Part shown: piece after piece, positions 8,002 through 17,761 of the stretch
How positions within the stretch are numbered: position 1 is the stretch's first letter
Layout of the letters: every line of letters starts with the position of its first letter
From: Candidatus Blastococcus massiliensis AP3
Lineage (GTDB): Bacteria; Actinomycetota; Actinomycetes; Mycobacteriales; Geodermatophilaceae
Direction: 5' to 3'
Length of the DNA stretch: 64,000 bases
Assembly (NCBI RefSeq): GCF_000582785.1
Contig: NZ_HG931173.1
Coordinates: 1,303,469 to 1,367,468, forward strand
Translations under genes and position numbers: made by a program
Notes under the pieces: generated by a model
What the model was told of the DNA's origin: nothing
The model's input: the letters and a program-made list of their open reading frames with translations, nothing else
Database searches by the model: none

Positions 8002-8388
8002 ATGGCTGACGCACCGGCACGTTTCAAGGACCTCTGCCTCGACGCCGACGACCACCACGCGCTGGCCGACTGGTGGTGCAGTGCGATCGGCTACGTCCGG
8101 CGGGACGCGCTCGAGGACGCCGGGACCCCCGAGGACGACGAGCCCCGCCCGCACGACTGGCCCATCCCGATCGTCGACCCCGACGGCGAGGGTCCGCTGA
8201 TGTGGATCGTGCCGGTGCCCGAGCGCAAGACGATCAAGAACCGCATGCACTTCGACGTCGTCGGCGAGACGTGGCCGCTGCTGGCGGCCGGCGCCACGAT
8301 GGTGCGCGAGGCCGACGACGAGATCGAGTGGAGCGTCCTGGCCGACCCCGAGGGCAACGAGTTCTGCGTCTTCGCCCCGGAGGAGTGA
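8002..8388 (+). CDS. VOC superfamily (glyoxalase-like) protein
   Basis: This 128-residue protein has the paired beta-alpha-beta-beta-beta pattern of the vicinal-oxygen-chelate fold: FKDLCLDADDHHALADWW at the start, NRMHFDVV in the middle, and VLADPEGNEFCVF at the end. These are typical of the glyoxalase-like domain of small stand-alone [15 protein letters not shown] VOC proteins. The substrate is unknown. The ATG is eight bases after TACCCT (7988-7993), another leaderless arrangement. The reading frame ends well before a hairpin shared with groEL. Confidence 0.8.
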   Translation: MADAPARFKDLCLDADDHHALADWWCSAIGYVRRDALEDAGTPEDDEPRPHDWPIPIVDPDGEGPLMWIVPVPERKTIKNRMHFDVVGETWPLLAAGATMVREADDEIEWSVLADPEGNEFCVFAPEE

Positions 8389-8502
8389 CCGAGCACCGTC
8401 CGGACGGACGCGCTCCATGATCAGCACCGGTCCACCGGGGTCTCCCACGCGGGGAGGGCCCGGTGCGCCGGTGGTGATCACGAACTCGTCCGCGAACGCC
8501 GA

Positions 8503-8536
8503 CAGGGGCGGCCCGCTCGCAAGCGGACCGCCCCTG
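8503..8536. terminator. Bidirectional hairpin between the VOC gene and groEL
   Basis: A 15-base-pair stem with one C-A mismatch and a CGCA loop (arms CAGGGGCGGCCCGCT at 8503-8517 and AGCGGACCGCCCCTG at 8522-8536) sits between two convergent genes. It fits a terminator for both, and mainly for groEL. Confidence 0.7.
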
Positions 8537-8632
8537 CCGGGCAGTGCTGGTGTTACGTGACGGACCTGGAACGGCCCTGCTGCAGGGTCCCGCGCCGAGC
8601 GTGCGAGGCGTGGGGGGCAGCGGGGTCCTTCG

Positions 8633-10366
<1,734 letters not shown>

Positions 10367-10383
10367 TCACCGTTCCGACCTGA

Positions 10384-10410
10384 TTGGCACTCAGGAGCCC
10401 CGAGTGCCAG
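10384..10410 (-). promoter_or_regulatory. CIRCE operator 1 (HrcA site) upstream of groEL
   Basis: GGCACTC, nine bases, GAGTGCC form a perfect CIRCE core (consensus TTAGCACTC-N9-GAGTGCTAA). It lies about 120 bases before the groEL start and just downstream of the predicted transcription start. Confidence 0.92.
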
Positions 10411-10415
10411 AAACG

Positions 10416-10444
10416 AGTTTGGCACTCGGCCCCTGCGAGTGCAA
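10416..10444 (-). promoter_or_regulatory. Candidate groEL promoter
   Basis: On the minus strand TTGCAC (10444-10439) and CAAACT (10421-10416) are separated by 17 bases. CIRCE operator 2 covers the -35 element and spacer, so bound HrcA would block RNA polymerase directly. The predicted start is near 10409, leaving a leader of about 145 bases. This is inference from motif and spacing. Confidence 0.55.
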
Positions 10445-10445
10445 G
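10419..10445 (-). promoter_or_regulatory. CIRCE operator 2 (HrcA site) upstream of groEL
   Basis: TTGGCACTC, nine bases, GAGTGCAAG form a second CIRCE copy with one imperfect outer position, 35 bases from the first, about three helical turns apart. Confidence 0.9.
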
Positions 10446-10490
10446 AACGGGGGTCGGAGGGGGCTCTTCCACCCGGGAGCGGGAACGACG

Positions 10491-10524
10491 GAGGCCCGGC
10501 CCCCCGCACGGGGAACCGGGCCTC
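10491..10524 (-). terminator. Hairpin after the cold-shock gene
   Basis: GAGGCCCGG (10491-10499) pairs with CCGGGCCTC (10516-10524), and the inner CCCC pairs with GGGG. It begins 14 bases after the cold-shock gene's stop codon and separates that gene from the groEL promoter. Confidence 0.7.
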
Positions 10525-10538
10525 TGCCGGGCGATCGG

Positions 10539-10739
10539 TCAGGCGCTGCGCACCGCGTCGGCCTGCGGACCCTTCGCGCCCTGGACGACCTCGAACTCCA
10601 CCCGCTGGCCCTCGTCGAGGGACTTGTAGCCGTCCATCTGGATGGCCGAGTAGTGGACGAAGACGTCCTGGCCGCCGTCGACGGCGATGAAGCCGAAACC
10701 CTTCTCGGCGTTGAACCACTTCACGGTGCCCTGTGCCAC
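10539..10739 (-). CDS. Cold-shock domain protein (CspA family)
   Basis: This 66-residue single cold-shock domain binds single-stranded RNA and DNA. It carries RNP1 KGFGFIAVD and RNP2 VFVHYSAI, and the usual [15 protein letters not shown] ending with [11 protein letters not shown]. The GTG start has GGGAG six bases upstream. A well-spaced promoter (10843-10871) implies a leader of about 97 bases, in line with the long, structured leaders that control csp genes at low temperature. It is probably monocistronic. Confidence 0.92.
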   Translation of the reverse strand: MAQGTVKWFNAEKGFGFIAVDGGQDVFVHYSAIQMDGYKSLDEGQRVEFEVVQGAKGPQADAVRSA

Positions 10740-10842
10740 GTGTGCTCCCACGTTCGTGCGTGCGGTCACCCCACCGCTGCTGATGGGGCGAGGTCTCGCT
10801 CTTCCGCCCGCGAACACGAACATGGAGGTCGAACCGAACGGG

Positions 10843-10871
10843 ACCGTACAGGAACGAGTGGCCAAGGTCAC
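10843..10871 (-). promoter_or_regulatory. Candidate promoter of the cold-shock gene
   Basis: On the minus strand GTGACC (10871-10866) and TACGGT (10848-10843) are 17 bases apart. The predicted start near 10836 leaves a long untranslated leader before the GTG at 10739. Confidence 0.55.
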
Positions 10872-10924
10872 TCTCCGAACGCGCACGAACCCGCAAGGTG
10901 TGATACGGCGTGGCGGCCCGACCG

Positions 10925-12244
10925 TCAGCCGATGAGGCCGGCCTGCCGCGCCGACTTCAGCGACGGCTCGACGTGGTGCGTCGGGCCGACCACCGGCTCC
11001 AGCGGGTCGAGCGTCTTGAGCCCCTCACCGGTGTTGAGGACGACGGTCTCCTTGGCCGGGTCCAGCCGCCCGTTCTCCACCAGCTGCCGGAGGACGGCGA
11101 CGGTGACGCCGCCGGCGGTCTCGGCGAAGACGCCGGTGGTGCGGGCGAGGTCGCGGATGCCCTGCACGATCTCGTCGTCGCCCACCCGGCCGACCGCGCC
11201 GCCGGTGCGGCGGATCGCGTCGAGGGCGTACGGGCCATCGGCGGGGTTGCCGATGTTCAGCGACTTCGCGATGCCCGTGGGCTTCACCGGCTTCACGACC
11301 TCCCAGCCGTTGTCGAAGGCCGTCGCGATCGGGTCGCAGCCGGCCGACTGCGCGCCGAAGATCGTCCACCCGGTGTCCTCGACGATGCCGGCGGCGGCCA
11401 GCTCGCGGAACGCCTTGTCCACCTTGGTGAGCAGCGACCCCGACGCCATGGGGATGACGACCTGGGCCGGGATGCGCCAGCCCAGCTGCTCGGCGAGTTC
11501 GTAGCCCATCGTCTTGGAGCCCTCGGCGTAGTAGGGCCGCACGTTCTGGTTGACGAAGGCGGTGTCCTCGAACTCGTCGGTCTCGGCGAGCTCGCTGGTC
11601 AGCCGGTTGACGTCGTCGTAGGAGCCGTCGACAGCGACCAGCGTCTGGCCGTAGACCGCCGACTGCACGATCTTCCCCGGCTCGAGGTCGGAGGGGACGA
11701 AGACGAAGGAGGGCAGGCCCATCCGCGCGGCGTGGGCGGCGACGGAGTTGGCCAGGTTGCCGGTGGAGGCGGCGGCGATCTTGCGGTATCCGAGCCCCTT
11801 GGCGGCGGTGGCGGCGAGGCTGACCACGCGGTCCTTGAACGAGTGCGTGGGGTTGGCCGAGTCGTCCTTGACCCACAGGCCGCCGGTGATGCCCAGCTCG
11901 TCGGCGAGGCGGTCGGCGCGGACCAGCGGTGTCATGCCCGGGTCGAGCGAGACGCGGTCGGCGGGGTTCTGGCCGACCGGCAGCAGGGCCACGTAGCGCC
12001 AGATGTTCTGCGGGCCGGCCTCGATCTGCTCCCGGGTGACGGCGCGCATCACCTCGGGGTCGTAGTCGACCTCCAGCGGGCCGAAGCACTCGGCGCAGGC
12101 GTGCTCGGCGATGAGCCCGAACGTGGCCCCGCAGTTGCGGCAGACCAGGCCGCGGGCGGGACAGGGCGGCACGGGGCCGCCGGCGCTCGAGTCCGCCTGG
12201 GCGGCTGCGCTGATCCTGGTGCCATCAGGAGCGGTCAGTGTCAT
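10925..12244 (-). CDS. thrC: Threonine synthase (PLP-dependent, zinc-ribbon N-terminus)
   Basis: This 439-residue fold-type II PLP enzyme is expected to convert O-phosphohomoserine to threonine. The N-terminal zinc ribbon has Cys35/Cys38 (CRNC) and Cys50/Cys53 (CAEC). The PLP lysine is Lys137 in NPTHSFKDR, and STGNLANS holds the phosphate-binding loop. The zinc-ribbon form is distinct from the shorter ThrC that usually sits in hom-thrC-thrB operons, so a second copy may exist elsewhere (inference). A SAM riboswitch fills its leader, tying expression to methionine/SAM status rather than to threonine. AGGAGG precedes the ATG. Confidence 0.9.
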   Translation of the reverse strand: MTLTAPDGTRISAAAQADSSAGGPVPPCPARGLVCRNCGATFGLIAEHACAECFGPLEVDYDPEVMRAVTREQIEAGPQNIWRYVALLPVGQNPADRVSLDPGMTPLVRADRLADELGITGGLWVKDDSANPTHSFKDRVVSLAATAAKGLGYRKIAAASTGNLANSVAAHAARMGLPSFVFVPSDLEPGKIVQSAVYGQTLVAVDGSYDDVNRLTSELAETDEFEDTAFVNQNVRPYYAEGSKTMGYELAEQLGWRIPAQVVIPMASGSLLTKVDKAFRELAAAGIVEDTGWTIFGAQSAGCDPIATAFDNGWEVVKPVKPTGIAKSLNIGNPADGPYALDAIRRTGGAVGRVGDDEIVQGIRDLARTTGVFAETAGGVTVAVLRQLVENGRLDPAKETVVLNTGEGLKTLDPLEPVVGPTHHVEPSLKSARQAGLIG

Positions 12245-12258
12245 GCGACGACTACCTC

Positions 12259-12383
12259 CTCATCTTCCCTGCGTCGGGCCGTCGAGCCGCACAGGACGGA
12301 ATTGGCACCTCCCGCTGCGCTGACGCGCAGGCGGCGGTTGCCGGGGCTTCATCGGGCCGTGTCCCTCTGCCCCTCTGGATGAG
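12259..12383 (-). ncRNA. SAM riboswitch (S-box, SAM-I type) in the thrC leader
   Basis: Read leftward, the RNA starts CUCAUC (P1 5' strand) and ends GAUGAG (P1 3' strand). Between them come AGAGGGGCAGAGGGA, GGCCCGAUGAAGCCCC, GGCAACC, and then GGUGCCAAUUCC. These are the conserved kink-turn, pseudoknot and SAM-pocket segments of the S-box. The aptamer ends about 14 bases before the thrC ATG and overlaps no gene. AGGAGGU begins right after P1, so SAM binding may control ribosome access rather than termination; this is inference. Confidence 0.9.
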
Positions 12384-12394
12384 TGAACGCCCGA

Positions 12395-12400
12395 ACTCTA
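12395..12400 (-). promoter_or_regulatory. -10 box of the riboswitch-thrC transcript
   Basis: TAGAGT on the minus strand lies 11 bases upstream of the first riboswitch base, placing transcription start near 12388, where the aptamer begins. No convincing -35 element is visible. Confidence 0.5.
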
Positions 12401-12443
12401 CCCACCGGATGCGGCGGCGAGGGCGGCGGACAGGATGGAAGGC

Positions 12444-13265
12444 GTGGCAGCCCGCATCGTCTACACCGACCTCGACGGCACGATGGTGGGTCCGCGCGGC
12501 TCCTTCTGGCACACGGCCGCACGCGACCTGACCGCGGATCCGGCCGCGGCCCTGCTGGATCTGCACCGCGCGGGCATCCCGCTGGTGCTGGTGAGCGGGA
12601 GGACGTTCGAGCAGGTCGTGGAGGCCGCGCGCATCTTCGCCGCCGACGGCGCGATCGCCGAACTGGGCGCGACGGTCGCCTGGGACGCCGGCCGGAACGT
12701 GCACCGCCTCCGGGGCGACTTCCCCGAGGGGTTCGGCGACCGGACACCGATGGCGGCCATGGCCGAGCTCGGGATCGTCGAGGAGCTCATCGCCGCGCAC
12801 CCCGGAGAGCTGGAGTGGCACGCGCCGTGGCACACCACGCACGACACCGACGCCCTGCTGCGCGGCCGGGTCGACCCGATGGCCGTCGACGCGTGGCTGG
12901 CCGAGCGGGGAGCAGGCTGGCTGACGCTCAAGGACAACGGCGCCATCCCGGCGACGTCACGGATGTCGCTGGACCCCGACCCCGCGCCACCGCGGGTCTA
13001 CCACCTGATGCCCCGCGGCATCTCGAAGGGCGCAGCGATCGCATGGGACCTGGAGCGCCGCGGCATCGCGGCCGCCGACGCGGTGGCGATCGGCGACAGC
13101 GTGAGCGACCTGGAGATGGCGCCGGCGGTGGGCCGGCTGTGGATCACCGCCAACGGTGCGGGGGTCGACGGGATGACCGACCGGATCGCCGCCGTCCCCA
13201 ACGCGACCGTCACCGACGGGGCGATGGGCGAGGGCTGGGCCCAGGCGGTCCGCGCGGGCCTCTAG
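12444..13265 (+). CDS. HAD-superfamily hydrolase (Cof/mannosyl-3-phosphoglycerate phosphatase-like)
   Basis: The protein has about 273 residues and the four HAD motifs: YTDLDGTM with the nucleophile Asp at the start, VSGR (motif II), a lysine in ISKGAA (motif III), and GDSVSDLEMA (motif IV). A cap domain lies between motifs II and III, as in type-IIB HADs such as Cof and MPGP phosphatases. The substrate is probably a small phosphorylated metabolite. The GTG at 12444 is seven bases after CAGGAT, so I prefer it to the in-frame ATG at 12435. The stop is one base from the stop of the convergent LytR_C gene. Confidence 0.82.
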   Translation: MAARIVYTDLDGTMVGPRGSFWHTAARDLTADPAAALLDLHRAGIPLVLVSGRTFEQVVEAARIFAADGAIAELGATVAWDAGRNVHRLRGDFPEGFGDRTPMAAMAELGIVEELIAAHPGELEWHAPWHTTHDTDALLRGRVDPMAVDAWLAERGAGWLTLKDNGAIPATSRMSLDPDPAPPRVYHLMPRGISKGAAIAWDLERRGIAAADAVAIGDSVSDLEMAPAVGRLWITANGAGVDGMTDRIAAVPNATVTDGAMGEGWAQAVRAGL

Positions 13266-13266
13266 A

Positions 13267-14418
13267 TCAGGGCTGCCAGTCCCCGGCGGCGACGATGACC
13301 AGGCCGGGCGCGGTGACGTCCGCCGGGAGCTCGAAGAACCGCGGCGCCGGGCCCTGCAGCTCGGGGAACTGGTCGACCAGCTGGATGGCGGCCTGGCGCT
13401 GGGTCTCGTCGCCCTCGGTGAAGAAGACCGTCGTCACGGGGACGTCGGTGCCCTGGTAGGCGCCGACACCCGCCGACTCCCAGCCGCCGGCGCCCACGGT
13501 GCCGGCGATCTTGGCCGCGAGTCCGTTGACGGTGGTGGCGTTCAGGACGACGAACGGCGCACGCACCGGCGTCGTCACGGGCGGCTCCACGGGCGCGGTG
13601 TCCTCGGGCAGCTCCGGGAGCGGAGCGACCGGGGCGACCGGAGCCGGTGCGGGGGCCTGCTGCGTCGTGGCCGCGGCCTCGTCGGTCTGCGGCGAGGTGA
13701 ACTGGTAGACGCCCAGCACGCCCAGGGCGACGACGCCCATGGCGACCAGGCCCTTGGCCATGCGGCGGGGAGCGCGGCGGGGCTCCTCGTCGAGGAGGTC
13801 GACGCCGCCGGCCTTGGCGGCCTTCTTGCGGGCGACCTCGGCGGCCTGCCGCTCGGCGCGCAGCGCCGCCCGGCCACCGACCGGAGGGCGGGAGGACGCG
13901 CGCTGGGCACGCGGCGCGGGGTAGTCGTCGAGGAACGGGATGTCCTCGTCACGAGCGGCCACCGAGCGGTCGGGGATCGCGGAGGTGGCCGGAGCCAGGG
14001 CCGCGCGCATCTCCTCCTCGGAGGGCAGGCCGCGGGGCGCCCTGGTCCAGTCCCCGTGGTGCGAATCGGAGGCGCTGGAGGACGTGGTCTGCCGGGGGAC
14101 ACGCGGCGCGGGCGCGCCGGACCGGACAGCGGAGCTCGCCGGCTTCGCCGGGCGGCCCGACGTGGGCACGGGCGGCAGCGGGAGACGCGAGCGGGAGACC
14201 TGCGGCGGGTCGACGGTGCGGGCGGCGACGGCGGCCGCGGTGGGACGCCGCGAGGGCGCCGCGCTCACCCGGGCGCGGTCGCGGCCGGGGGCGGTCGGAT
14301 GGTCGCTCAGCCGCTCGTCGGTCCCATGCCAGAGACCGTCGGGAAGGTCCGTCCGACGACGGCCACCGGCCACCGGAGCGCCCATCCCGTCACTGCCTGA
14401 TCCCGCGTGCCTGCCCAC
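13267..14418 (-). CDS. VirR-like membrane protein with LytR C-terminal domain
   Basis: This 383-residue protein has a long Pro/Arg/Ser-rich cytoplasmic N-terminus, one membrane helix at about 223-240, a Pro/Ala-rich linker, and a C-terminal LytR_C domain (about 295-380, beginning VVLNATTVNGLAAKIA). The same architecture next to a DUF3263 gene occurs in mycobacteria, where the LytR_C protein VirR affects cell-wall integrity and vesicle release; the equivalence here is inference. The GTG start is eight bases after TAGATT (14432-14427), supporting the long N-terminus. An ATG at codon 12 is an alternative. Confidence 0.8.
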   Translation of the reverse strand: MGRHAGSGSDGMGAPVAGGRRRTDLPDGLWHGTDERLSDHPTAPGRDRARVSAAPSRRPTAAAVAARTVDPPQVSRSRLPLPPVPTSGRPAKPASSAVRSGAPAPRVPRQTTSSSASDSHHGDWTRAPRGLPSEEEMRAALAPATSAIPDRSVAARDEDIPFLDDYPAPRAQRASSRPPVGGRAALRAERQAAEVARKKAAKAGGVDLLDEEPRRAPRRMAKGLVAMGVVALGVLGVYQFTSPQTDEAAATTQQAPAPAPVAPVAPLPELPEDTAPVEPPVTTPVRAPFVVLNATTVNGLAAKIAGTVGAGGWESAGVGAYQGTDVPVTTVFFTEGDETQRQAAIQLVDQFPELQGPAPRFFELPADVTAPGLVIVAAGDWQP

Positions 14419-14445
14419 GGTGACGGAATCTAGTGGTTGAGAGCC

Positions 14446-14781
14446 TCATTGCCCAGGACCTCGGGACGGACGCGTCCGTTGCCGCGCCGCGCGGACGCGT
14501 CGGAGCCGCCGCACCAGGAGAGGGTCCGCCGCCAGGGCCTCGGGGCGGTCGACCAGGGCGTTGAGCACCTGGTAGTAGCGGGTCGGCGCGACCTCGAAGA
14601 GGTCCCGGATCGCGGTCTCCTTGGCGCCGGCGCGACGCCACCACTGACGCTCGAAGTCGAGCATCGACCGCTCCCGCGTGGTCAGCCCCACCGTCGTGAC
14701 CTGCGCAGATGCCGGCTCGGCCGGGATCGCGGGCACGTCGGCCACGGACGAGGCCATCGCCGTCGACGGGTCGGTGCTCAT
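14446..14781 (-). CDS. DUF3263 domain-containing protein
   Basis: The protein has 111 residues. The conserved core LTTRERSMLDFERQWWRR then AIRDLFEVAPTRYYQVLNAL is the DUF3263 signature and looks like a small helix-turn-helix that could bind DNA. The first 35 residues are low complexity. AGGAG lies about ten bases before the ATG. It is immediately upstream of the VirR-like gene (28 bases between), the same pairing as in mycobacteria, so the two probably act together. Confidence 0.85.
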   Translation of the reverse strand: MSTDPSTAMASSVADVPAIPAEPASAQVTTVGLTTRERSMLDFERQWWRRAGAKETAIRDLFEVAPTRYYQVLNALVDRPEALAADPLLVRRLRRVRAARQRTRPSRGPGQ

Positions 14782-14914
14782 GTTCGGTCCATCTCCTGCC
14801 GGGCTCCGCCGGCCCTGGGTGCGGGCGGCTCGGGAGGAACCGTAGACCGGCCCACCGACGGTTTGCTGCTGCGCCGCGTGGGACGAGCGTGACGACGACG
14901 GGCGGCGGCGCAGG

Positions 14915-15832
14915 TCACAGACCGGCCGGCACGACGGCCGGAACCGCCCGGCGTGTCCCCGCACGGGCGTGTCGCAGGGTGTCCGCCGTGAAGACGGCCA
15001 GCGCGAGCCAGACGACGGCGAACCCGGCGAGTCGCGCCGGAGGCATCGGCTCGTCGTAGACGAAGACGCCGACGGCCAGCTGCATGAGCGGCGTGAGGTA
15101 CTGCAGCAGGCCGATCGTCGACAACGGGATGCGCCGGGCCGCCGCGGCGAACAGCAGCAGCGGGACGGCGGTCGCGATCCCGGAGGTCACCAGCAGCAGC
15201 GCGTGCCCCGCGCCCGCGTTGCCGAACGTCCCGGCGCCGTCGGCGTGCAGGAGGGTCAGCACCGCGACGGCGGGCAGCGTCACCAACGCCGTCTCGACGA
15301 GGAGCCCGGGCGCGGCCTCCACCCGCACCAGCTTCTTCATCAGCCCGTACAGCCCGAAGGTGCCCGCCAGGCTCAGGGCGATCCACGGCGGACGGCCGTA
15401 GTCGATCGTCAGCACGGCGACGGCGACGGCGGCGATGGCGACGGCGACCCACTGCCAGCGGCGCAGCCGCTCGCCGAAGACCACGACGCCGAGCAGCACG
15501 CTCACCAGCGGGTTGATGAAGTAGCCCAGCGACGTCTCGACGACGTGCCCGGAGTTCACGCCGTACACGAAGATCAGCCAGTTCCCGGCGATGAGGACGG
15601 CGGCGCCCGCGAGGACGAGCAGCGTCCGACGGTCGGCGACGGCGGAGCGCACGTGGGGCCAGCGGCGGACGGCCGTCAGCAGCAGGGCGACGAACAGCAG
15701 GGACCACAGCACGCGGTGCGCCACGATCTCCAGGCCGCCGGCGGGCTCCAGCAGCGGGAAGTACAGCGGGAACAGACCCCACATGGAGTAGGCGGCCAGC
15801 CCGAAGACGACCCCCAGGCGACGCTCGTCCAC
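14915..15832 (-). CDS. rarD: EamA-family transporter RarD
   Basis: This 305-residue integral membrane protein has about ten hydrophobic segments in two EamA repeats. It opens with GVVFGLAAYSMWGLFPLYF and contains AHRVLWS, INPLVSVLLGVVVFGERL and LQYLTPLMQLAVGV, all typical of RarD. Family members are drug/metabolite exporters; the original RarD was named for a chloramphenicol-sensitive phenotype. The GTG start is eight bases after TACGGT (15846-15841), a leaderless arrangement, and it is divergent from DUF5313. Confidence 0.87.
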   Translation of the reverse strand: MDERRLGVVFGLAAYSMWGLFPLYFPLLEPAGGLEIVAHRVLWSLLFVALLLTAVRRWPHVRSAVADRRTLLVLAGAAVLIAGNWLIFVYGVNSGHVVETSLGYFINPLVSVLLGVVVFGERLRRWQWVAVAIAAVAVAVLTIDYGRPPWIALSLAGTFGLYGLMKKLVRVEAAPGLLVETALVTLPAVAVLTLLHADGAGTFGNAGAGHALLLVTSGIATAVPLLLFAAAARRIPLSTIGLLQYLTPLMQLAVGVFVYDEPMPPARLAGFAVVWLALAVFTADTLRHARAGTRRAVPAVVPAGL

Positions 15833-15897
15833 GAGGCGCCACCGTACGCGGGGAACGGCCCCGCCCCGCCGACCCGTACCGGCCTACCGTCGGAGGC

Positions 15898-16296
15898 GTG
15901 AGCGGCGAACGACCCAACCCGGCGCAGTGGGTCTGGTACGCCCTCGGCGGGGGGCTGCCGCGGCACCTGTCGCCGTGGGTGCTCTCCGACACCACGGGGC
16001 GCACGTGGGTGTGGCGGCACCTGGCCCGTGCGCTGGTGCAACTGCTGCCGGTGCTCGTGCTCGTCGTCGTGGTCGTCCCGGTGCCGTTGCCGTACCGGGT
16101 GTCGGCGGCCGTCGGCGGGCTGCTGCTCGGGCTCTTCTTCTCGACGGCGTACATGACCGAGACGACCGAGCACCGGGTGGTGAAGGCCGGCTACCCGCCG
16201 GGCACGGCCGGGCGGGTCCGCGCGGAGCGAGCCGAGCGGGAACGCCTGGAGCGGCGCTCGCGCTACCGCCGCGACGGCGCCGGGAGCTTCGACTGA
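15898..16296 (+). CDS. DUF5313 family membrane protein
   Basis: This 132-residue protein has the DUF5313 pattern RPNPAQWVWYALGGGLPRH then WVLSDTTGRTWVWRH. Two membrane helices (about 46-62 and 68-82) follow, then a charged Arg/Glu-rich cytoplasmic tail. The function is unknown and the family is restricted to actinomycetes. The GTG is seven bases after TACCGT (15885-15890). Its stop codon shares its last base with the 3' end of the convergent tRNA-Thr gene. Confidence 0.82.
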   Translation: MSGERPNPAQWVWYALGGGLPRHLSPWVLSDTTGRTWVWRHLARALVQLLPVLVLVVVVVPVPLPYRVSAAVGGLLLGLFFSTAYMTETTEHRVVKAGYPPGTAGRVRAERAERERLERRSRYRRDGAGSFD

Positions 16297-16368
16297 GCCG
16301 ACGAGGGGACTTGAACCCCTAACCGCCCGATTACAAGTCGGGTGCGCTACCAATTGCGCCACGTCGGC
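16296..16368 (-). tRNA. tRNA-Thr (anticodon TGT)
   Basis: A 73-base cloverleaf on the minus strand has acceptor arms GCCGACG/CGTCGGC, a D-arm with GCGCAATTGGTAGCGC, the anticodon loop CTTGTAA giving TGT, and a T-arm GGGGTTCAAGTCCCC. CCA is not encoded. It decodes ACA, with wobble to ACG. Confidence 0.97.
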
Positions 16369-16462
16369 GGAAGAGCGGGACCGGGTCCCGGCCCCAGGAT
16401 AGGTACAGCGCGCGGATGGACCGTCCCGGCGCCGTACACCCCTTCCCCGGGGCCGCGCCTGC

Positions 16463-16927
16463 TCACCGGTCCCCCGGCCGCCAGACGTAGCGGACGTCGG
16501 GTTCGCCCTCCTCGTTGCCCGCCCCGTCGGTCCGCTCGACGGCGTCGAAGCCCTGGCGCTCGTAGAACCGCTGCGCGGCCCGGTTGACCTGGAAGGTCCA
16601 CAGCTGCAGCCCCGCGGACTGCCGCTCCTTGGCCAGCCCGACGAGGCGGGCGCCGACGCCGCGCCCCCACCAGGAGGGGGCGAGGTAGAGCTGGTCGAGC
16701 CAGCCGTCGGAGAGCGCGAGGACGCCGATCACCGCGTCGTCCGCGGTCGCCACCCACGCGTCGTGCCGCGGGAGGAGGACGTCGCGGATCCAGCGCCGCA
16801 CGTCGTCGTCGGGATGCGCGCGGCGCACCGTCGGCAACGCGACGTCGAAGGCGCGCAGCCACACGTCGGCGACGGCCCCGGCGTCGGCGGCCGTCGCGGG
16901 GCGGAGCACCACGGGTGGAGCGGTCAC
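16463..16927 (-). CDS. GNAT-family N-acetyltransferase
   Basis: This 154-residue protein has the GNAT fold: LRPATAADAGAVADVW at the start, then IGVLALSDGWLDQLYLAPSW and the acetyl-CoA loop WWGRGVGARLVGLAK (Q/R-x-x-G-x-G/A), then NRAAQRFYERQGF. The acceptor substrate is unknown. The GTG start shares GTGA with a stop in the frame of the disrupted membrane gene upstream, and the undisrupted frame of that gene ends 51 bases away. Confidence 0.85.
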   Translation of the reverse strand: MTAPPVVLRPATAADAGAVADVWLRAFDVALPTVRRAHPDDDVRRWIRDVLLPRHDAWVATADDAVIGVLALSDGWLDQLYLAPSWWGRGVGARLVGLAKERQSAGLQLWTFQVNRAAQRFYERQGFDAVERTDGAGNEEGEPDVRYVWRPGDR

Positions 16928-16978
16928 CCGGTGGACGCTGCCAGGTTCGGCCGTCGCCCTCGACCGGATTGCGCCGGG

Positions 16979-17649
16979 TCAGGCGGCGCCGGTGCCCGCC
17001 GCCGGGAGATCGCGCACGTGGTCGGCCGGATTGCCCGGTGCCGGTCCGGCGGCCAGCCAGCGCGCGAAGCCGCCCGGGTCGCGACGCTCCAGCTCGTCGA
17101 GCACGGTCGCCCGGCGCGCGACGACCGCCTGCCGGACGACGGGATCCAGGCGCCCCGCCAGCGCGGCACTGGTACGCATCCACTCCTGCCCGAGCGAGTC
17201 GGTCGCGAGCCCACCCACCGGGGGCAGGAGCAGGGCCATCGGCCGTCCGGACGGGCTCGGTGCCGGGCCCGGGGGCCGTGCGGCGGCACCGCCCGGACCG
17301 CCGGCCCGCGTGCCGGTGCCGCCCGCCGCAGCCGGGCCACGACGATCCACGCGACGACGGCGGCGATGACGAGCGCAGCCACCACGCCGCCGGCGAGGGC
17401 CGACGTCCCGACGAGCACCAGGACCAGGCCGGTGGTCCACCCGGCGGTCCTGACACCGACGTCGGCGGCCGAGTGCCGGGTCCCCGGCACCTCCCGCGCC
17501 ATGACGGCCGCGCCCGATCCCACGACCGCCGCCGTCACCAGCAGCAGGACCAGCCCCGGCCCGCGGAGGACGAACGCTCCGGCGACGGCCAGGACGAGCC
17601 CGGCACCCGACACGAGCAGGAGAGCGGACCGGGCGAGCGGACCGGGCAC
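16979..17649 (-). pseudogene. Membrane protein gene with an apparent frame break
   Basis: From GTG at 17649, with GGAGG six bases upstream, the frame encodes about 115 good residues. They include four membrane helices, among them ARSALLLVSGAGLVLAVAGA and later GLVLVLVGTSALAGGVVAAL. After about position 17290 this frame becomes arginine/proline-rich nonsense that runs to a stop at 16924. A different frame then carries convincing protein from about 17240 to a stop at 16979, including LLLPPVGGLATDSLGQEW and a helical part with LDELERRDPGGFARWL. The two parts read as the front and back of one protein of about 220 residues. Either a frameshift has occurred (real or a sequencing error in the G/C-rich 17240-17310) or two genes abut. 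Confidence 0.55.
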
Positions 17650-17761
17650 GGGCGGCCTCCGAGGTGCGCGGGGACGGCCGGTCGGCCGTCCGCCCGGGCC
17701 CCCTACCCGGTCCGCGCACCGGCCACGCCCCGACACGGGGCGGCAGGCAGGATCGACGCCC

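Noticed and set aside
12259-12384. thrC leader considered as a T-box or threonine attenuator
   Set aside because: There is no T-box sequence, specifier loop or leader peptide rich in Thr, and all S-box segments are present.
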